DNA of 64,000 bases from Lentisphaerae bacterium GWF2_57_35 (GCA_001804865.1 MHBK01000020.1:1-64000); one strand, 5' to 3'; positions 44,321-53,748 are shown, counted from the stretch's first letter. The notes: generated from the sequence alone by a model not told the origin. Program-made: numbers and translations.

Positions 44321-45118
44321 CAAACTTTCCGCGCTGTAGCGGGCGATCAGGCCGGTGCGGACGGCGTGGCGGTACATGCGAGCGAAGAAGGCGTAGGCGA
44401 TGAGGATGTGTAGAAAGGCCAGTCCGATGCTCCACAGCAACAAGCTGACGGCGACGGGTTGGCCTGCGAGAATCGAGCGCATGGCTTCGAAGACATAGGC
44501 CGGCGGGAGCAGGTGCGAGAAGTATTGCATCCAGTGCGGCAGCGTGGCGATCGGGTAGAACACGCCCGCAAAGGGCGAGATGATGGCGGGAATGGGCCAC
44601 ACGAACCATTCCGAGGCCGGACCCAACCGCAGCACCATGCCGGCCGCGACAATGCCCAGGGAAATGCCAAACAGGAAGAGCACCAGCAGAAATGGAATCA
44701 GCAAGAGACCATACGAGAAGAACGAAAGGTCAAACACGACCATCGTCAACCCCAGCATAACAACCAATCCGATGGAGCTGGTGGCGATGCTCGAGAGCAC
44801 GAGGCCGCCTACGTATTCCGAAATCGAAAGCGGCGTCGCGAAAATGTTTAGAAAATTCCGCGACCAGACGTCTTCGAAGAACGACATGGTCACGCCTTGC
44901 ATGACCCGGATGAAGAAGTCCCAGAGCAACACGGCTCCGAGAAATACCGGAACAAAGTTGAGCGAGGAGGCCGCCACCGTATTGAGATACTTGGTGATGA
45001 AGCCCCACAGCACCATGTCGATGGCCACCCACACGAACAACGGCAGGACGCGCGCGAAACTTCCCCGCATGAGGTACGCCTGCCGCAGTACGATGGCATA
45101 AAGACGATTAAAGCGCAT
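44315..45118 (-). CDS. ABC-2 type transporter permease
   Basis: This 267-residue inner-membrane protein has six hydrophobic helices in the ABC-2 arrangement (for example FLGAVLLWDFFIRV, SSIATSSIGLVVMLGLTMVV, GLLLIPFLLVLFLFGISLGI). The loop PFAGVFYPIATLPHWMQYFS is typical of ABC-2 exporters before TM6. It is 8 bases after the ATPase gene. The substrate is unknown; homologues export drugs, polysaccharides or lipids. ATG 45118 fits the first helix; an upstream in-frame ATG lies inside the ATPase gene. Confidence 0.88.
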   Translation of the reverse strand: MRFNRLYAIVLRQAYLMRGSFARVLPLFVWVAIDMVLWGFITKYLNTVAASSLNFVPVFLGAVLLWDFFIRVMQGVTMSFFEDVWSRNFLNIFATPLSISEYVGGLVLSSIATSSIGLVVMLGLTMVVFDLSFFSYGLLLIPFLLVLFLFGISLGIVAAGMVLRLGPASEWFVWPIPAIISPFAGVFYPIATLPHWMQYFSHLLPPAYVFEAMRSILAGQPVAVSLLLWSIGLAFLHILIAYAFFARMYRHAVRTGLIARYSAESLS

Positions 45119-45126
45119 ACGACCTA

Positions 45127-45906
45127 TTATCCCTCCAACGTCAGCGGCTCGCGAGCCACGGCAATAAATAGTTCTTCGAGGGTTTCTTTTCCGTACTCCT
45201 GAGGCAGGCGCTTGGGATCTCCTTCGAGTAAAATCTTTCCATGGGACAGGAACAGCACGCGATCGCACACCTCTCCCACCTCAAACATGTTGTGCGAAGT
45301 CCACAAGACGCCGCAGGAGTCTTCGGCGACAAAGGCCTTGATCTTGGCGCGGATATCCCGCGCCGACGAAGGATCCAGCGAGGCCGTCGGCTCATCCAGC
45401 AGCAAAAGACTCGGACGATTGAGCATGGCCTTGGCCAGACCCACGCGCGTTTGCTCGCCTGAGGAAAGCGCGCCGCATTTCGTGTTGCGGAAAGCAACCA
45501 GATCGAACTGCCGGAGGAGCCGTTCGATTCGGGCGGCCAGATCCTTCACATCGTAGAGCAGGCCAAAGACGCGCAGGTTCTGGTAAACGGTCAAATTGCC
45601 CGGCAACGGGGCGTAGACCGCCGCAAAGTTTGTGCGTTCGAGTGCGCGCGAGCGATGCGCGACCATGTCGAGGCCTTCAATGCGAATCGAGCCCGATGTC
45701 GGTTCCAGCACGCCGAGAATCATGCTGATGGTGGTGGTCTTTCCCGCGCCGTTGGGTCCCAACAGCCCGACAATTTCATTCGAACGCACCTCAAAGGAAA
45801 CGTCGTTCACCGCCATGACGTTGCGATACTGTTTGCACAGCTTCGAAACACCCAGCGCGCTCGATCCGGATTTTTCTTCCGAACGTATGTTTTCCTTGAA
45901 CGTCAT
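45127..45906 (-). CDS. ABC transporter ATP-binding protein
   Basis: This 259-residue ATPase has Walker A GPNGAGKTT (50-58), a Q-loop region after TNFAAVY, signature LSSGEQTR, Walker B SLLLLDEPT and the switch His in WTSHNM. It forms the exporter with the ABC-2 permease downstream. The N-terminal 20 residues (SEEKSGSSALGVSKLC) recur in degraded form at 47510-47560, showing that the operon was once duplicated. No accessory gene indicates its cargo. Confidence 0.92.
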   Translation of the reverse strand: MTFKENIRSEEKSGSSALGVSKLCKQYRNVMAVNDVSFEVRSNEIVGLLGPNGAGKTTTISMILGVLEPTSGSIRIEGLDMVAHRSRALERTNFAAVYAPLPGNLTVYQNLRVFGLLYDVKDLAARIERLLRQFDLVAFRNTKCGALSSGEQTRVGLAKAMLNRPSLLLLDEPTASLDPSSARDIRAKIKAFVAEDSCGVLWTSHNMFEVGEVCDRVLFLSHGKILLEGDPKRLPQEYGKETLEELFIAVAREPLTLEG

Positions 45907-46043
45907 AAGGCCGCCTCTCAGACCTCAGCATAATCCCAATCCTTCATGCCGTCTGGTGGATTATGAATCGGAGCTTGCAGAAGTCCTATGGCAAAAAGCC
46001 GATTCGCTCCCTTCACGTCAGACGGATGACGCCCATCTGGCGC

Positions 46044-47186
46044 TTAATGGCCTCTTGAGACGCACGCCCCCCCCTGATCGCGACCTGGGTTCACCGGACG
46101 CTTAACGGCCTTCCACTTCAATCTCATGCGAAGCGCATTCAAGGGCGTTCTTTGAGGAATAACCCCATCATGTTGCAGTCTGCCTACAACAATTCCTCCG
46201 TGTATGCCAAGCTCTTGGGCAAAAGCTCGAATCGCGGAAGCCGTATGCACAGGTGCAGCGACAAAGTCATCGTGTCGAGTCCGGGGGATTAAGTTGTCGG
46301 TCGCAAACTGGCTTGCCTCATCCTCCTGCTTCCCAACCTCTGGATCACTATTCCCATCTTCGATAAACGTTGCTCGTTTATCATGTAATAAGATATGAGC
46401 CAGTTCGTGAAACAGGCTGAACCAGAAGATATCCGCCCAACTGCCCCGAATACTCATCATTAGGACGGCTTTATCCTTAAGCCAAAATGTCGCCCCATGC
46501 GCATACGTCTTGGGCAAATGAGGCAAGATGACCAAAGCCACTCCGCATTCGGCCAACAAACTCTTCAGCGCCGGCTCGAAAGTTTCCGGAGGTTCATTAG
46601 TCAGTCGGCGAATCTCTTCCAGCGCATGCTCCAAGCCCTCCTTGGAATAAGGCTTTGCAGCCATCCCGCTGGCCTTGAGTTCTCCACACCGCAACCATGC
46701 CGCCAGCGCATAAGGCGAAGCTTTCCGTTTCTCCGCAACCCGAAAAGCGGGTCTGTACGCTTTTACCTGCTGAAGATTCTCCAACGCCGCCACACCAAAA
46801 AACTTCTTCAATTCATCAATCTTCTCCGCCCCGTCACGAACGGCCCGAACCACGCCCATTTTGACCAGATGCGAATAGGATATCTCCTCCAACAACCCGG
46901 TTTCTCCAGCTGCTTGCCGAGCTTCCTTTGCGCGTGCTCGTACAAGTTGATATTCAGACTCCATACCGGTCCATATATGCGCCGGAACCCCCAAAACCTG
47001 CTCCAATTGAATGGCCGTTTCGGGCGTGATCGCCTTCGATCCCTTGATGATCTCGTTAAGGGCCTGCTCAGGACGGCCCATTCGTCGCGACAGCTCGGCC
47101 TGACTAATTTGCCGGGCGGCCAGGACCTCCGCCAGATACTCTCCCGGCGGAATAGCCACATCCGAATGATATACTTGATTAGTCAT
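46044..47186 (-). CDS. HigA-type antitoxin domain fused to ImmA/IrrE metallopeptidase
   Basis: This 380-residue protein has an N-terminal HigA-like HTH (PPGEYLAEVLAARQISQAEL, then RRMGRPEQALNEIIKGSKAI; about 13-75). The C-terminal half is an ImmA/IrrE zinc peptidase with HELAH at 260-264 (FSLFHELAHILLHDK). Such fusions act as autoregulators or protease-type switches in toxin-antitoxin and mobile elements. No HigB-like toxin is next to it. Two CCTATAGG-based palindromes at 47267 and 47332 upstream suit autoregulation. Start at 47186 lacks a good ribosome site; ATGs at 47189 and 47204 are alternatives. Confidence 0.85.
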   Translation of the reverse strand: MTNQVYHSDVAIPPGEYLAEVLAARQISQAELSRRMGRPEQALNEIIKGSKAITPETAIQLEQVLGVPAHIWTGMESEYQLVRARAKEARQAAGETGLLEEISYSHLVKMGVVRAVRDGAEKIDELKKFFGVAALENLQQVKAYRPAFRVAEKRKASPYALAAWLRCGELKASGMAAKPYSKEGLEHALEEIRRLTNEPPETFEPALKSLLAECGVALVILPHLPKTYAHGATFWLKDKAVLMMSIRGSWADIFWFSLFHELAHILLHDKRATFIEDGNSDPEVGKQEDEASQFATDNLIPRTRHDDFVAAPVHTASAIRAFAQELGIHGGIVVGRLQHDGVIPQRTPLNALRMRLKWKAVKRPVNPGRDQGGACVSRGH

Positions 47187-47266
47187 CATAGTGAAGATAG
47201 CCATTCTTAAGCTTATTGGTTTTAAACGCGATATCCAAAGACGCCCTCCGTTTTGCATCGCACCGC

Positions 47267-47351
47267 ATTCACCTATAGGATGAATACGCTTGGATTAACC
47301 TAGACCGTCCCCTTGTTGTCGTCAACATGCTTATTCACCCTATAGGTGAAT
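47267..47351. promoter_or_regulatory. Pair of HigA-type operator palindromes
   Basis: ATTCACCTATAGGATGAATA (47267-47286) and, inverted, TATTCACCCTATAGGTGAAT (47332-47351) match at 19 of 20 bases. Each is itself near-palindromic around CCTATAGG. They lie about 80 and 145 bases upstream of the HigA-ImmA start, with the promoter probably between them. Autoregulation is inferred. Confidence 0.6.
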
Positions 47352-47441
47352 GAATCGTTGCACTGCGATCAAGTAAGGGCGGTTACGACCCAGCCCTCAT
47401 TAGTTGTGAAGCACCTGAAAAGCACACGCTGGGGGGCTGAT

Positions 47442-47560
47442 TTTTGCGCCTTTTCGCGGCTAAATCACCGGCCTGAGGGCAGGCCGGCTCCAAGAGCGTT
47501 CAGCTTGCACAACCTCGAAACACCCAGAGCGCGATCGATCCTGATTTCTCCCCTAAACGC
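47442..47560 (-). pseudogene. Deleted second copy of the ABC operon (permease end joined to ATPase start)
   Basis: Bases 47442-47505 repeat 44256-44320 (end of the permease gene plus its terminator). Directly joined, 47506-47560 resembles 45835-45890, the first codons of the ATPase (GEKSGSIALWV against EEKSGSSALGV). About 1.5 kb between is missing. So a former duplicate has lost nearly all of both genes. Confidence 0.65.
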
Positions 47561-47641
47561 AGGAGACTCCTGATCGTTACAGTTAAGAGAACGGAGTGAC
47601 GCGACAAACTACGTGCGATGAACGAACGCTTCATTTTAAAA

Positions 47642-47683
47642 CGCTCCGTCGCACACATCGTTTTTTCCGGTTGCGACGGAGCG
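47642..47683. repeat. Perfect 12-bp inverted repeat with T-rich loop
   Basis: CGCTCCGTCGCA (47642-47653) pairs with TGCGACGGAGCG (47672-47683); the 18-base loop holds TTTTTT. It lies 140 bases upstream of the giant secreted protein gene. It may be an old terminator or an intergenic repeat. The rest of 47561-47825 shows no gene. Confidence 0.6.
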
Positions 47684-47825
47684 CAACCCTCCATAAGAAA
47701 TGACCGTGTTTTGGCCGGGTTTGGGCGTTTTTTCGCTTGTCGTTCCGGCGGCGGATGGATATAGTTAGCCTCTGAAGACACGTATCTTACGAATCATATT
47801 TTTCCACTACTTTCAAGGAGTCGTC

Positions 47826-50800
47826 ATGAGGTTGTACCGCGGCGGTCTGAAGCGAAGTTTTTTCACGGCATCGTTGATCGCACTGACGTCCATCGTTCTG
47901 ACGCAGCCTAGTCACGCGGGGAACACCTACAGCGGAGGGCTCTCCAACCGATTCTACCGCTGGACCCGGCCGGAGTCCGTGAGCAGCCTGTCTTCGGTTG
48001 CCCCCTATTTCCACACCATCAAGTTCAACGCCGGGAGCGCCATGGGGGCGGTCACCGTGACCGCAAGCAGCCCTACGTTCACCCCCCAGCTTTTTCTTTA
48101 CCAGAACAGTTCCTTCGACCCCTACAATCCGTTGGCGAATCTTTACGCCATGGGCAGCGGGTCGGTCACGGCTCCCAACTTCGCCCACGGGATAGCGATC
48201 GACCACCTGCTCGTCGTCAGCGGATTCAACGACAACGATGCGGGCGGCTACAACGTAACGATCACGGGACCGGGCACGATGACGGTCAACACCAACTACG
48301 ACCCCACGCTCTCGATCATGAGACACCCGGAGGACCCCAGCATCATGGCGGGTCAGACCGCTATCATGAGGGTCTGGGCCTCCGGCCGGCAGCCGCACGC
48401 GTTCCAGTGGTATCGCGGACCGAGACCCGCCAATACGAACGCCATCGATCCCGCGATGGCAATCGGCGGCGCGACGAACGCGGTCTACACCACGCCGGCG
48501 TTGATGGGCAGCACGAGTTACTGGGTGCTGGTCAGCGGGATCGGCACGAACAAGCGCAGTTCGCAGGCCGACGTGACGGTATCCATCGCCCCCGCCGCCT
48601 TCAGCAACTCGCTGACAACGCAGCACGATACCTGGCGCCGCATGAGTTCGCTCGGCGTGGACAGCGGACAGGTCCCGTACTTCGAGGTGTGGCCGTTCCG
48701 CGCGTCGGTGGCCGGCGATTACACCTTTACGCTCAACACCCCGAGCTTCCCGGGCGCGATGAACATCTATGGTCCGAAGTTCCTCCCCGCCACGCCCGCG
48801 GTGAACTTCGTGGATGCAACGGTCGCCGGCGGCTCCGGGTTGAGGCAATGGACCATTTCTCTTCCCTCGGGCGATTACGAACTCGTGGTCAGCAGCGCGT
48901 CGAGCGGACAAGTCGGCTCCTATACCGGGCAAATCACCGGCGCAAGCGCGGTGATCATGCTGCCCAGGCCAACCGTACCCGTCTTTCTAAGCACGCCCGG
49001 GAACCGCACTACGTTGACGAATACCAGCGTCACGCTCAGCTTCAGCGTGGAGGGCGCGATCCCGCGCGCGTACCAGTGGTATCGCGGCGAGCCGCCGAAC
49101 GTCTCGCAGCCGATCGTCAACGCCACGAACAAATCCTACACAACGCCGCTGCTGACTTCCGTCACCAACTACGATTACTGGGCGCGCGTCAACAATTCCT
49201 ACGGCGCGGCCACGACGGACACCGTGCGGGTGCGGGTGGTGACCGGCTCGTCGACGTTCGGCGGAGTTCTGCGGCCGGGCAACAAGCGGTGGCAGCGGTC
49301 CAACGGGTCGGGCGGCATGGTGGCGGCGCAGACCTACTACAAGACGATGGCCTTCGAAGCGCCGATCATCGGAACCTACACGGTCAAGCTGACGACAGCA
49401 GGCTTCAGCGGAACGGTCAGCCTGTACAATCAGATCTTTAACCCGGCAAATCCCAACCTGAACCACACCGGCACCTTCGAAACCGGGAACCCGGTGATCG
49501 GCACGGTAAACGTATCGTTCCCGGCCATGTACTGGATCGTGATGAGCACGGCGAACCAAGGCGCAACAGGGTCCTACACGGTTGCGGTCAGCGGCCCGAC
49601 CCTGGCCAACGAGCTGCCCGCACCCACGTTCACGCAACAGCCGACGACCAACTACCAGTTCCTCTGGCGCAACGAGGACCCACTGCCGATTGTCGCCAAG
49701 GCCTCGGAGTCGGGGACCTGGTCCTGGTATCCCGGCGTGACGCCGGGCGTGCCTGCGGACGGCCTGGCAGCACTGGCCGGCTTCACAGGAGCGACGGTGG
49801 ACCTTACAGCGGCCACCACCGCGGCGACCTCGAACTTCTGGTACTGGGCGCGGATGGAAGGCGCGTACGGCTATGAGGACAGCGCACTGGCGATGCTCGA
49901 AGTTTGCCCGCCTCCGCGTTTCGCGACCTATCCCACAACCCAGACGAATGTCTACGGCTATGCGCTCACCAACACCGCGCTGATAACCAACGTGCCGTTC
50001 ATCGTCAAGTGGTTCCGCGGCTCTCCGCCGGACGTCTCGCATCCGGTCGCCACAAACCTTATTCAAGGCTACGGCGCCGGCTATGTTCGGTTGACGAACG
50101 TCTCCGGCCGTTTGCTTCCGCCGGTGCTGAATGTCGGCACTTATTCTTTCTGGCTGCAAGCCACGAATCCCAGCGGCACGACCAACGGGCCGGCGTTCAC
50201 CGTCGTCGTTTCCCCGCGCCCGCTGTCGTTTTCGAACGACATTCCGGTCGGCGTGATTTACGACAAACAGCCGCATTCGATCTCCTCCGCGGCTTACGAT
50301 CCGGTCCCCGGCGGCCCGGCGCTTCCGAATCCCGTGCCGATTCTAATCACGTACAAGTATGCGTCGGAGCCGGCGGCGACGAATCAGCCGGTGTACGCCG
50401 GAGCCTACACGGCCGTTGTGTCGCTCGTCGGCATGTCCAATTACGTGGGCGGCTCCACGAGCACGCTGGCGATTGCGAAGAAGTCGTTGGCGGTCTTGCC
50501 GGATAACAAGTACCGGGTCTGGCGGGCCACGAACCCGCCGCTGACCTTCGGCTACGCCGGATTCGCCGCCGGCGACTCCGCGGCAAATCTCACCGCTCCG
50601 CCGTCCGCGATCACAAGCGCGAACACCAACAGCCCCTGGGGCCAATACCCGATCACCCTGACGGCAGCCAGCGACCGGAACTACGCCTACGACTCGAAGA
50701 CGGGGACGTTGACCGTGGTCGGCGCACCCGTGGTCGTCGCGTGGCAACAGCCTTTCTCGAACGCCGCATCGGACCTCCTGCTGATGGGAAGCGCCGCGTT

Positions 50801-51797
50801 GACGAATGGCGTGCTCCGGCTCACCTCGACCGGCGCCTCGCAATTCGGCATGGCGACGCTGATCGCGCCCGAGGTTCCGCTCAACGGGCTGCACGCGGAG
50901 TTCGACCTGTTCATCGGCGGAGGAACGGCCGCCAACGGCTTCAGCTTCAACTACTGCGGGGACGCCGTCACCGGCGCCCTTTACGCCGCCGAAGAGGGCA
51001 TCGGCGCCGGCCTCAGCATCACCGTGGACACGCACGACAACGGCGGCGAACTCGTCCCGAACATCGGCGTAAAATACCGAGGGCAGTTCCTGTCCGAAAT
51101 CTACTGCCCCGCCGTACGCGCGTCCGCCTACCGCCGCATGGCGTTCGACGTCACGAGCAACGGACTCGTATCGCTGTCTCACAATGCGGTAACGCTCATC
51201 GCCAATCTGGCCGTGACAAACTGGGCGCCGATGCCGGAATGGAAAGTGCGGCTGGCGGCCAGAAGCGGCGCGGCCGGGGACGCGCACCTGATTGACAACC
51301 TGCTGGTCGGCGAACGAACCGCGGTAGGGTTAGTGCCTCCGAATGCCGCGGCCGCCCGCATCTCGCTGCCCCCGGCCTTCGGGCTGCCGGCGGGCGTCGC
51401 GACCTACAGCAACACGGGCAACGGCAATCCCGCGCTGGTGTCCGTTGCCGCAGCGCCGTTCGACAACTTCCGGCTGGCGTATGCCTACGACGCCGGCGGG
51501 TCAACCTGGCTGACCTTCCGGGGGACGAACGGAACCATGGACGCGCCCACCGCCTTCCAGCTTACGACAGCCAATCCGGAGATCGGCGGGTCGATCATTA
51601 TAAGCAACGGCATTCCCACCTTTCAAATCAACGGCATGATGGAAGCCCGGTATTACCTGCAGAGCGCGACCAATCTCTTGTCGCCCCAGTGGACGACTTT
51701 GACCAATGGACCGCTCATGGCGGACAGCAATACAACCGTTCGATTGGAACGCCAGGACCAAAACGTGCGAATTTACCGCGTGCTCGTGGCGCCGTAA
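47826..51797 (+). CDS. Giant secreted protein with Ig-like, MBG-type and lectin-like domains
   Basis: This 1323-residue protein has a Sec signal peptide (cleavage after SHA, residue 31). Three repeats of about 115 residues (near 34, 258 and 478; e.g. YFHTIKFNAG, YFEVWPFRAS, YYKTMAFEAP) are each followed by an Ig-like domain marked by QWYRG or KWFRG. Then come an MBG-type region (about 797-965; GVIYDKQPHSI, FGYAGFAAGD), a concanavalin/LamG-like domain (about 968-1160) and a C-terminal piece (YYLQSATNLLSPQWTTLTNG near 1276) common in PVC secreted proteins. Probably a surface or matrix adhesin or a cargo of a special secretion route. No enzyme motif was seen. Its upstream region holds a 12-bp inverted repeat. 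Confidence 0.85.
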   Translation: MRLYRGGLKRSFFTASLIALTSIVLTQPSHAGNTYSGGLSNRFYRWTRPESVSSLSSVAPYFHTIKFNAGSAMGAVTVTASSPTFTPQLFLYQNSSFDPYNPLANLYAMGSGSVTAPNFAHGIAIDHLLVVSGFNDNDAGGYNVTITGPGTMTVNTNYDPTLSIMRHPEDPSIMAGQTAIMRVWASGRQPHAFQWYRGPRPANTNAIDPAMAIGGATNAVYTTPALMGSTSYWVLVSGIGTNKRSSQADVTVSIAPAAFSNSLTTQHDTWRRMSSLGVDSGQVPYFEVWPFRASVAGDYTFTLNTPSFPGAMNIYGPKFLPATPAVNFVDATVAGGSGLRQWTISLPSGDYELVVSSASSGQVGSYTGQITGASAVIMLPRPTVPVFLSTPGNRTTLTNTSVTLSFSVEGAIPRAYQWYRGEPPNVSQPIVNATNKSYTTPLLTSVTNYDYWARVNNSYGAATTDTVRVRVVTGSSTFGGVLRPGNKRWQRSNGSGGMVAAQTYYKTMAFEAPIIGTYTVKLTTAGFSGTVSLYNQIFNPANPNLNHTGTFETGNPVIGTVNVSFPAMYWIVMSTANQGATGSYTVAVSGPTLANELPAPTFTQQPTTNYQFLWRNEDPLPIVAKASESGTWSWYPGVTPGVPADGLAALAGFTGATVDLTAATTAATSNFWYWARMEGAYGYEDSALAMLEVCPPPRFATYPTTQTNVYGYALTNTALITNVPFIVKWFRGSPPDVSHPVATNLIQGYGAGYVRLTNVSGRLLPPVLNVGTYSFWLQATNPSGTTNGPAFTVVVSPRPLSFSNDIPVGVIYDKQPHSISSAAYDPVPGGPALPNPVPILITYKYASEPAATNQPVYAGAYTAVVSLVGMSNYVGGSTSTLAIAKKSLAVLPDNKYRVWRATNPPLTFGYAGFAAGDSAANLTAPPSAITSANTNSPWGQYPITLTAASDRNYAYDSKTGTLTVVGAPVVVAWQQPFSNAASDLLLMGSAALTNGVLRLTSTGASQFGMATLIAPEVPLNGLHAEFDLFIGGGTAANGFSFNYCGDAVTGALYAAEEGIGAGLSITVDTHDNGGELVPNIGVKYRGQFLSEIYCPAVRASAYRRMAFDVTSNGLVSLSHNAVTLIANLAVTNWAPMPEWKVRLAARSGAAGDAHLIDNLLVGERTAVGLVPPNAAAARISLPPAFGLPAGVATYSNTGNGNPALVSVAAAPFDNFRLAYAYDAGGSTWLTFRGTNGTMDAPTAFQLTTANPEIGGSIIISNGIPTFQINGMMEARYYLQSATNLLSPQWTTLTNGPLMADSNTTVRLERQDQNVRIYRVLVAP

Positions 51798-51900
51798 TAA
51801 AGCCGCGTCTCGACGATGGACTACTCGTTGGATAAGCCCCACGCCCCGAAACAGACTCTTATTCGTTGCGGGATTCCCGCAAACATGAGAGGTTGTGCGC

Positions 51901-52290
51901 ATGGCAAAAAGTAAAAGCAAGCCGGCCGTTTCAACCGGGACCTCCGCCGTCTTAATTGTGGATGACGAGTTGATCCTGGCCAAGACGCTGTCGCAATTCC
52001 TGGAGCGGCAGGGATGCCGGACGCACGTCTGTCACACCGCTCAAGAAGCCATGCAATTGTTGAAAACATCCGCTTTTGACGTGATTCTGACGGACTTGGA
52101 GCTTCCCGACACGCAGGGGCTGGATTTCATCCATTACCTTAGAAAGACCGCTCACGCCAGCCGCATTATCGTTCTTACCGCTCATCCGTCGCTGGAAGCG
52201 GTTGATTCGTCAGATAACATCCATAATATAAAGCATCTACAAAAGCCGTTCGATCTTGACACGCTTTGGGCGGCTATTTTTGCCGATTAA
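51901..52290 (+). CDS. Receiver-only response regulator
   Basis: This 129-residue receiver has D21/D22 (IVDDELILAKT), phospho-Asp D65 (LTDLELPDTQG), T94 and K115 (LQKPF). It has a short basic leader and no output domain. ATG 51901 has GAGAGG 7 bases upstream; a GTG 6 bases earlier is in frame. It stands alone between the giant secreted protein and the chemotaxis genes that begin at 52538. Confidence 0.88.
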   Translation: MAKSKSKPAVSTGTSAVLIVDDELILAKTLSQFLERQGCRTHVCHTAQEAMQLLKTSAFDVILTDLELPDTQGLDFIHYLRKTAHASRIIVLTAHPSLEAVDSSDNIHNIKHLQKPFDLDTLWAAIFAD

Positions 52291-52537
52291 AGCCGGAGCA
52301 TCCCGTTTGAAGCGGTCCAGCCCCCACTGAAAGAGCCGGTTTATTGAAGCCGGCCGCCGGAATAGCCGTGGAATACAACCTGCTATCATGTCCGGCAGAC
52401 AGATGAAGCTTGTCCACCGGTGCAGGTTATGAAATTCGGAGTTTTTTGCTTAACTCCATTCGGGCAAGCATGTATGATTTAAGGGCGCGCAAATACTTGC
52501 GAGCATTTGAATAACAACGTTTCTAATGGGGAATACT
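52291..52537. other. Intergenic region, no gene seen
   Basis: About 250 bases. GCCGGTTTATTGAAGCCGGC (about 52333-52352) could form a short hairpin that ends the preceding receiver transcript. The last bases carry the ribosome site of the next gene. Confidence 0.35.
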
Positions 52538-52930
52538 ATGGGCGATATAAGCGAAAACGCTAAAAAGGCCATCCTGGTTGTCGACGATTCCTCCACGATG
52601 CGGCGAATCATGAAGCTCTCGTTAACGCGCTTGGGATATAGCAATATCGAAGAAGCGCAGAACGGGGTCGAGGGCTTCAGCAAGGCTCAGGCCAAGCAAT
52701 ATGATTGCATCATCACGGATTGGAATATGCCGGAAATGGACGGCCTTGAGATGGCCAAAAAACTACGAGCCACTCCCAATTACCAAAAAACTCCGATCAT
52801 GATGGTGACCACTGAGGGCGGCAAGCAGGAGGTGATCGAGGCGCTGATGCAAGGCATCAACTCGTACATCGTCAAGCCGTTTAACGAAGAGACCCTGGCC
52901 GGCAAAATGCAGAGTCTCTTCGGGAATTAA
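52538..52930 (+). CDS. cheY: CheY-like response regulator
   Basis: This 130-residue receiver is the most CheY-like of the window: VVDDSSTMRRIMK (D16/D17), ITDWNMPEMDG (D61), MMVTTEG (T91/T92) and YIVKPF (K113). TDWNMPEMDG and the spacing match CheY of many bacteria. The ATG at 52538 has GGGGA 6 bases upstream; an in-frame ATG at 52526 is less likely. It is followed within 2 bases by a small gene and then by cheX, so it is a good candidate for the motor-binding CheY. Confidence 0.9.
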   Translation: MGDISENAKKAILVVDDSSTMRRIMKLSLTRLGYSNIEEAQNGVEGFSKAQAKQYDCIITDWNMPEMDGLEMAKKLRATPNYQKTPIMMVTTEGGKQEVIEALMQGINSYIVKPFNEETLAGKMQSLFGN

Positions 52931-52932
52931 CC

Positions 52933-53229
52933 ATGCCGAAAATCGAAACAGATACAAACCAAGTTTACCGCAAGAAGTATTTCGTCGCGGCGGACAGCAT
53001 CATCACGGCCAAAGCGGCCCCGAAAAACCAGCCTATGCAGGCGAGGAACAGCGTGATCGATGCATCGAACGTGGTCCTCTCGGATCGGCCCATTGCCTTG
53101 CGATCCGACGGCGCCGGCAGCGCACAAGACATCCACGTGGAAGTAATCAAGAACGGGAATGAAGTCAAAGGCCTTCGTATATCCTGTCCGTGCGGACGGC
53201 ATACGGAATTGGACGTGGCCTACAGTTGA
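52933..53229 (+). CDS. Small protein of unknown function in a chemotaxis operon
   Basis: This 98-residue protein is hydrophilic for most of its length, with a C-terminal LRISCPCGRHTELDVAYS that looks like half of a zinc knuckle (CPCGRH). It begins 2 bases after the CheY stop and ends 33 bases before cheX, and so is almost surely translated. No family is recognised. A role in CheY/CheX signalling is inferred from position only. Confidence 0.65.
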   Translation: MPKIETDTNQVYRKKYFVAADSIITAKAAPKNQPMQARNSVIDASNVVLSDRPIALRSDGAGSAQDIHVEVIKNGNEVKGLRISCPCGRHTELDVAYS

Positions 53230-53262
53230 ACAGGACGGCAAGGAAGAAAATAGAGACAATCC

Positions 53263-53748
53263 ATGAGCGAAAAGAATATTGATCGAGTCACAGCCGTTTT
53301 GCCCTCTTTCATCGAAAGTGCGCGCCAAATTTTTGAAACCATGGTCTTCATGCCCGTCAGCTTTGGAGACGCAACCCCGAAAGACAAAGGCTATCCCACT
53401 GGTTCCATATCCGGAACCATCGGCATGGCTGGCGACGATCAGCGAGGCACGTTGTCGCTGATTTTCCCGCTGCCGCTCGCCCAAGCCATTTTCCGGGCGA
53501 TGATGGGCATGCCGGAGAACGAAACCGTCGCCGATGCCGAATTGAACGACGTAGTTGGAGAGCTATCCAACATGGTGGCCGGCGGAGCCAAATCCAGGCT
53601 GCAGGAAATCGACGTTAATTTCAAAATCGGTTTGCCGACGGTGGTCGTAGGACAGAATCACTACCTGGATACGCCGAAAGAAGCCCAAACCGTCATTGTC
53701 CCCGTCATTACCGACAAGGGGTCGTTTCACATGGAATTGTCGTTCTAA
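53263..53748 (+). CDS. CheX-type CheY-P phosphatase
   Basis: This 161-residue protein of the CheC/CheX/FliY family has the phosphatase motif E100-x2-N103 in VVGELSNMVAGGAKSRL, preceded by the usual GTLSLIFPLPLAQAIF core. It resembles the CheX at 13165 in fold but not closely in sequence. Being next to cheY makes dephosphorylation of that receiver likely. The ribosome site (AAGGAAG) is some way upstream of the ATG. Confidence 0.83.
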   Translation: MSEKNIDRVTAVLPSFIESARQIFETMVFMPVSFGDATPKDKGYPTGSISGTIGMAGDDQRGTLSLIFPLPLAQAIFRAMMGMPENETVADAELNDVVGELSNMVAGGAKSRLQEIDVNFKIGLPTVVVGQNHYLDTPKEAQTVIVPVITDKGSFHMELSF

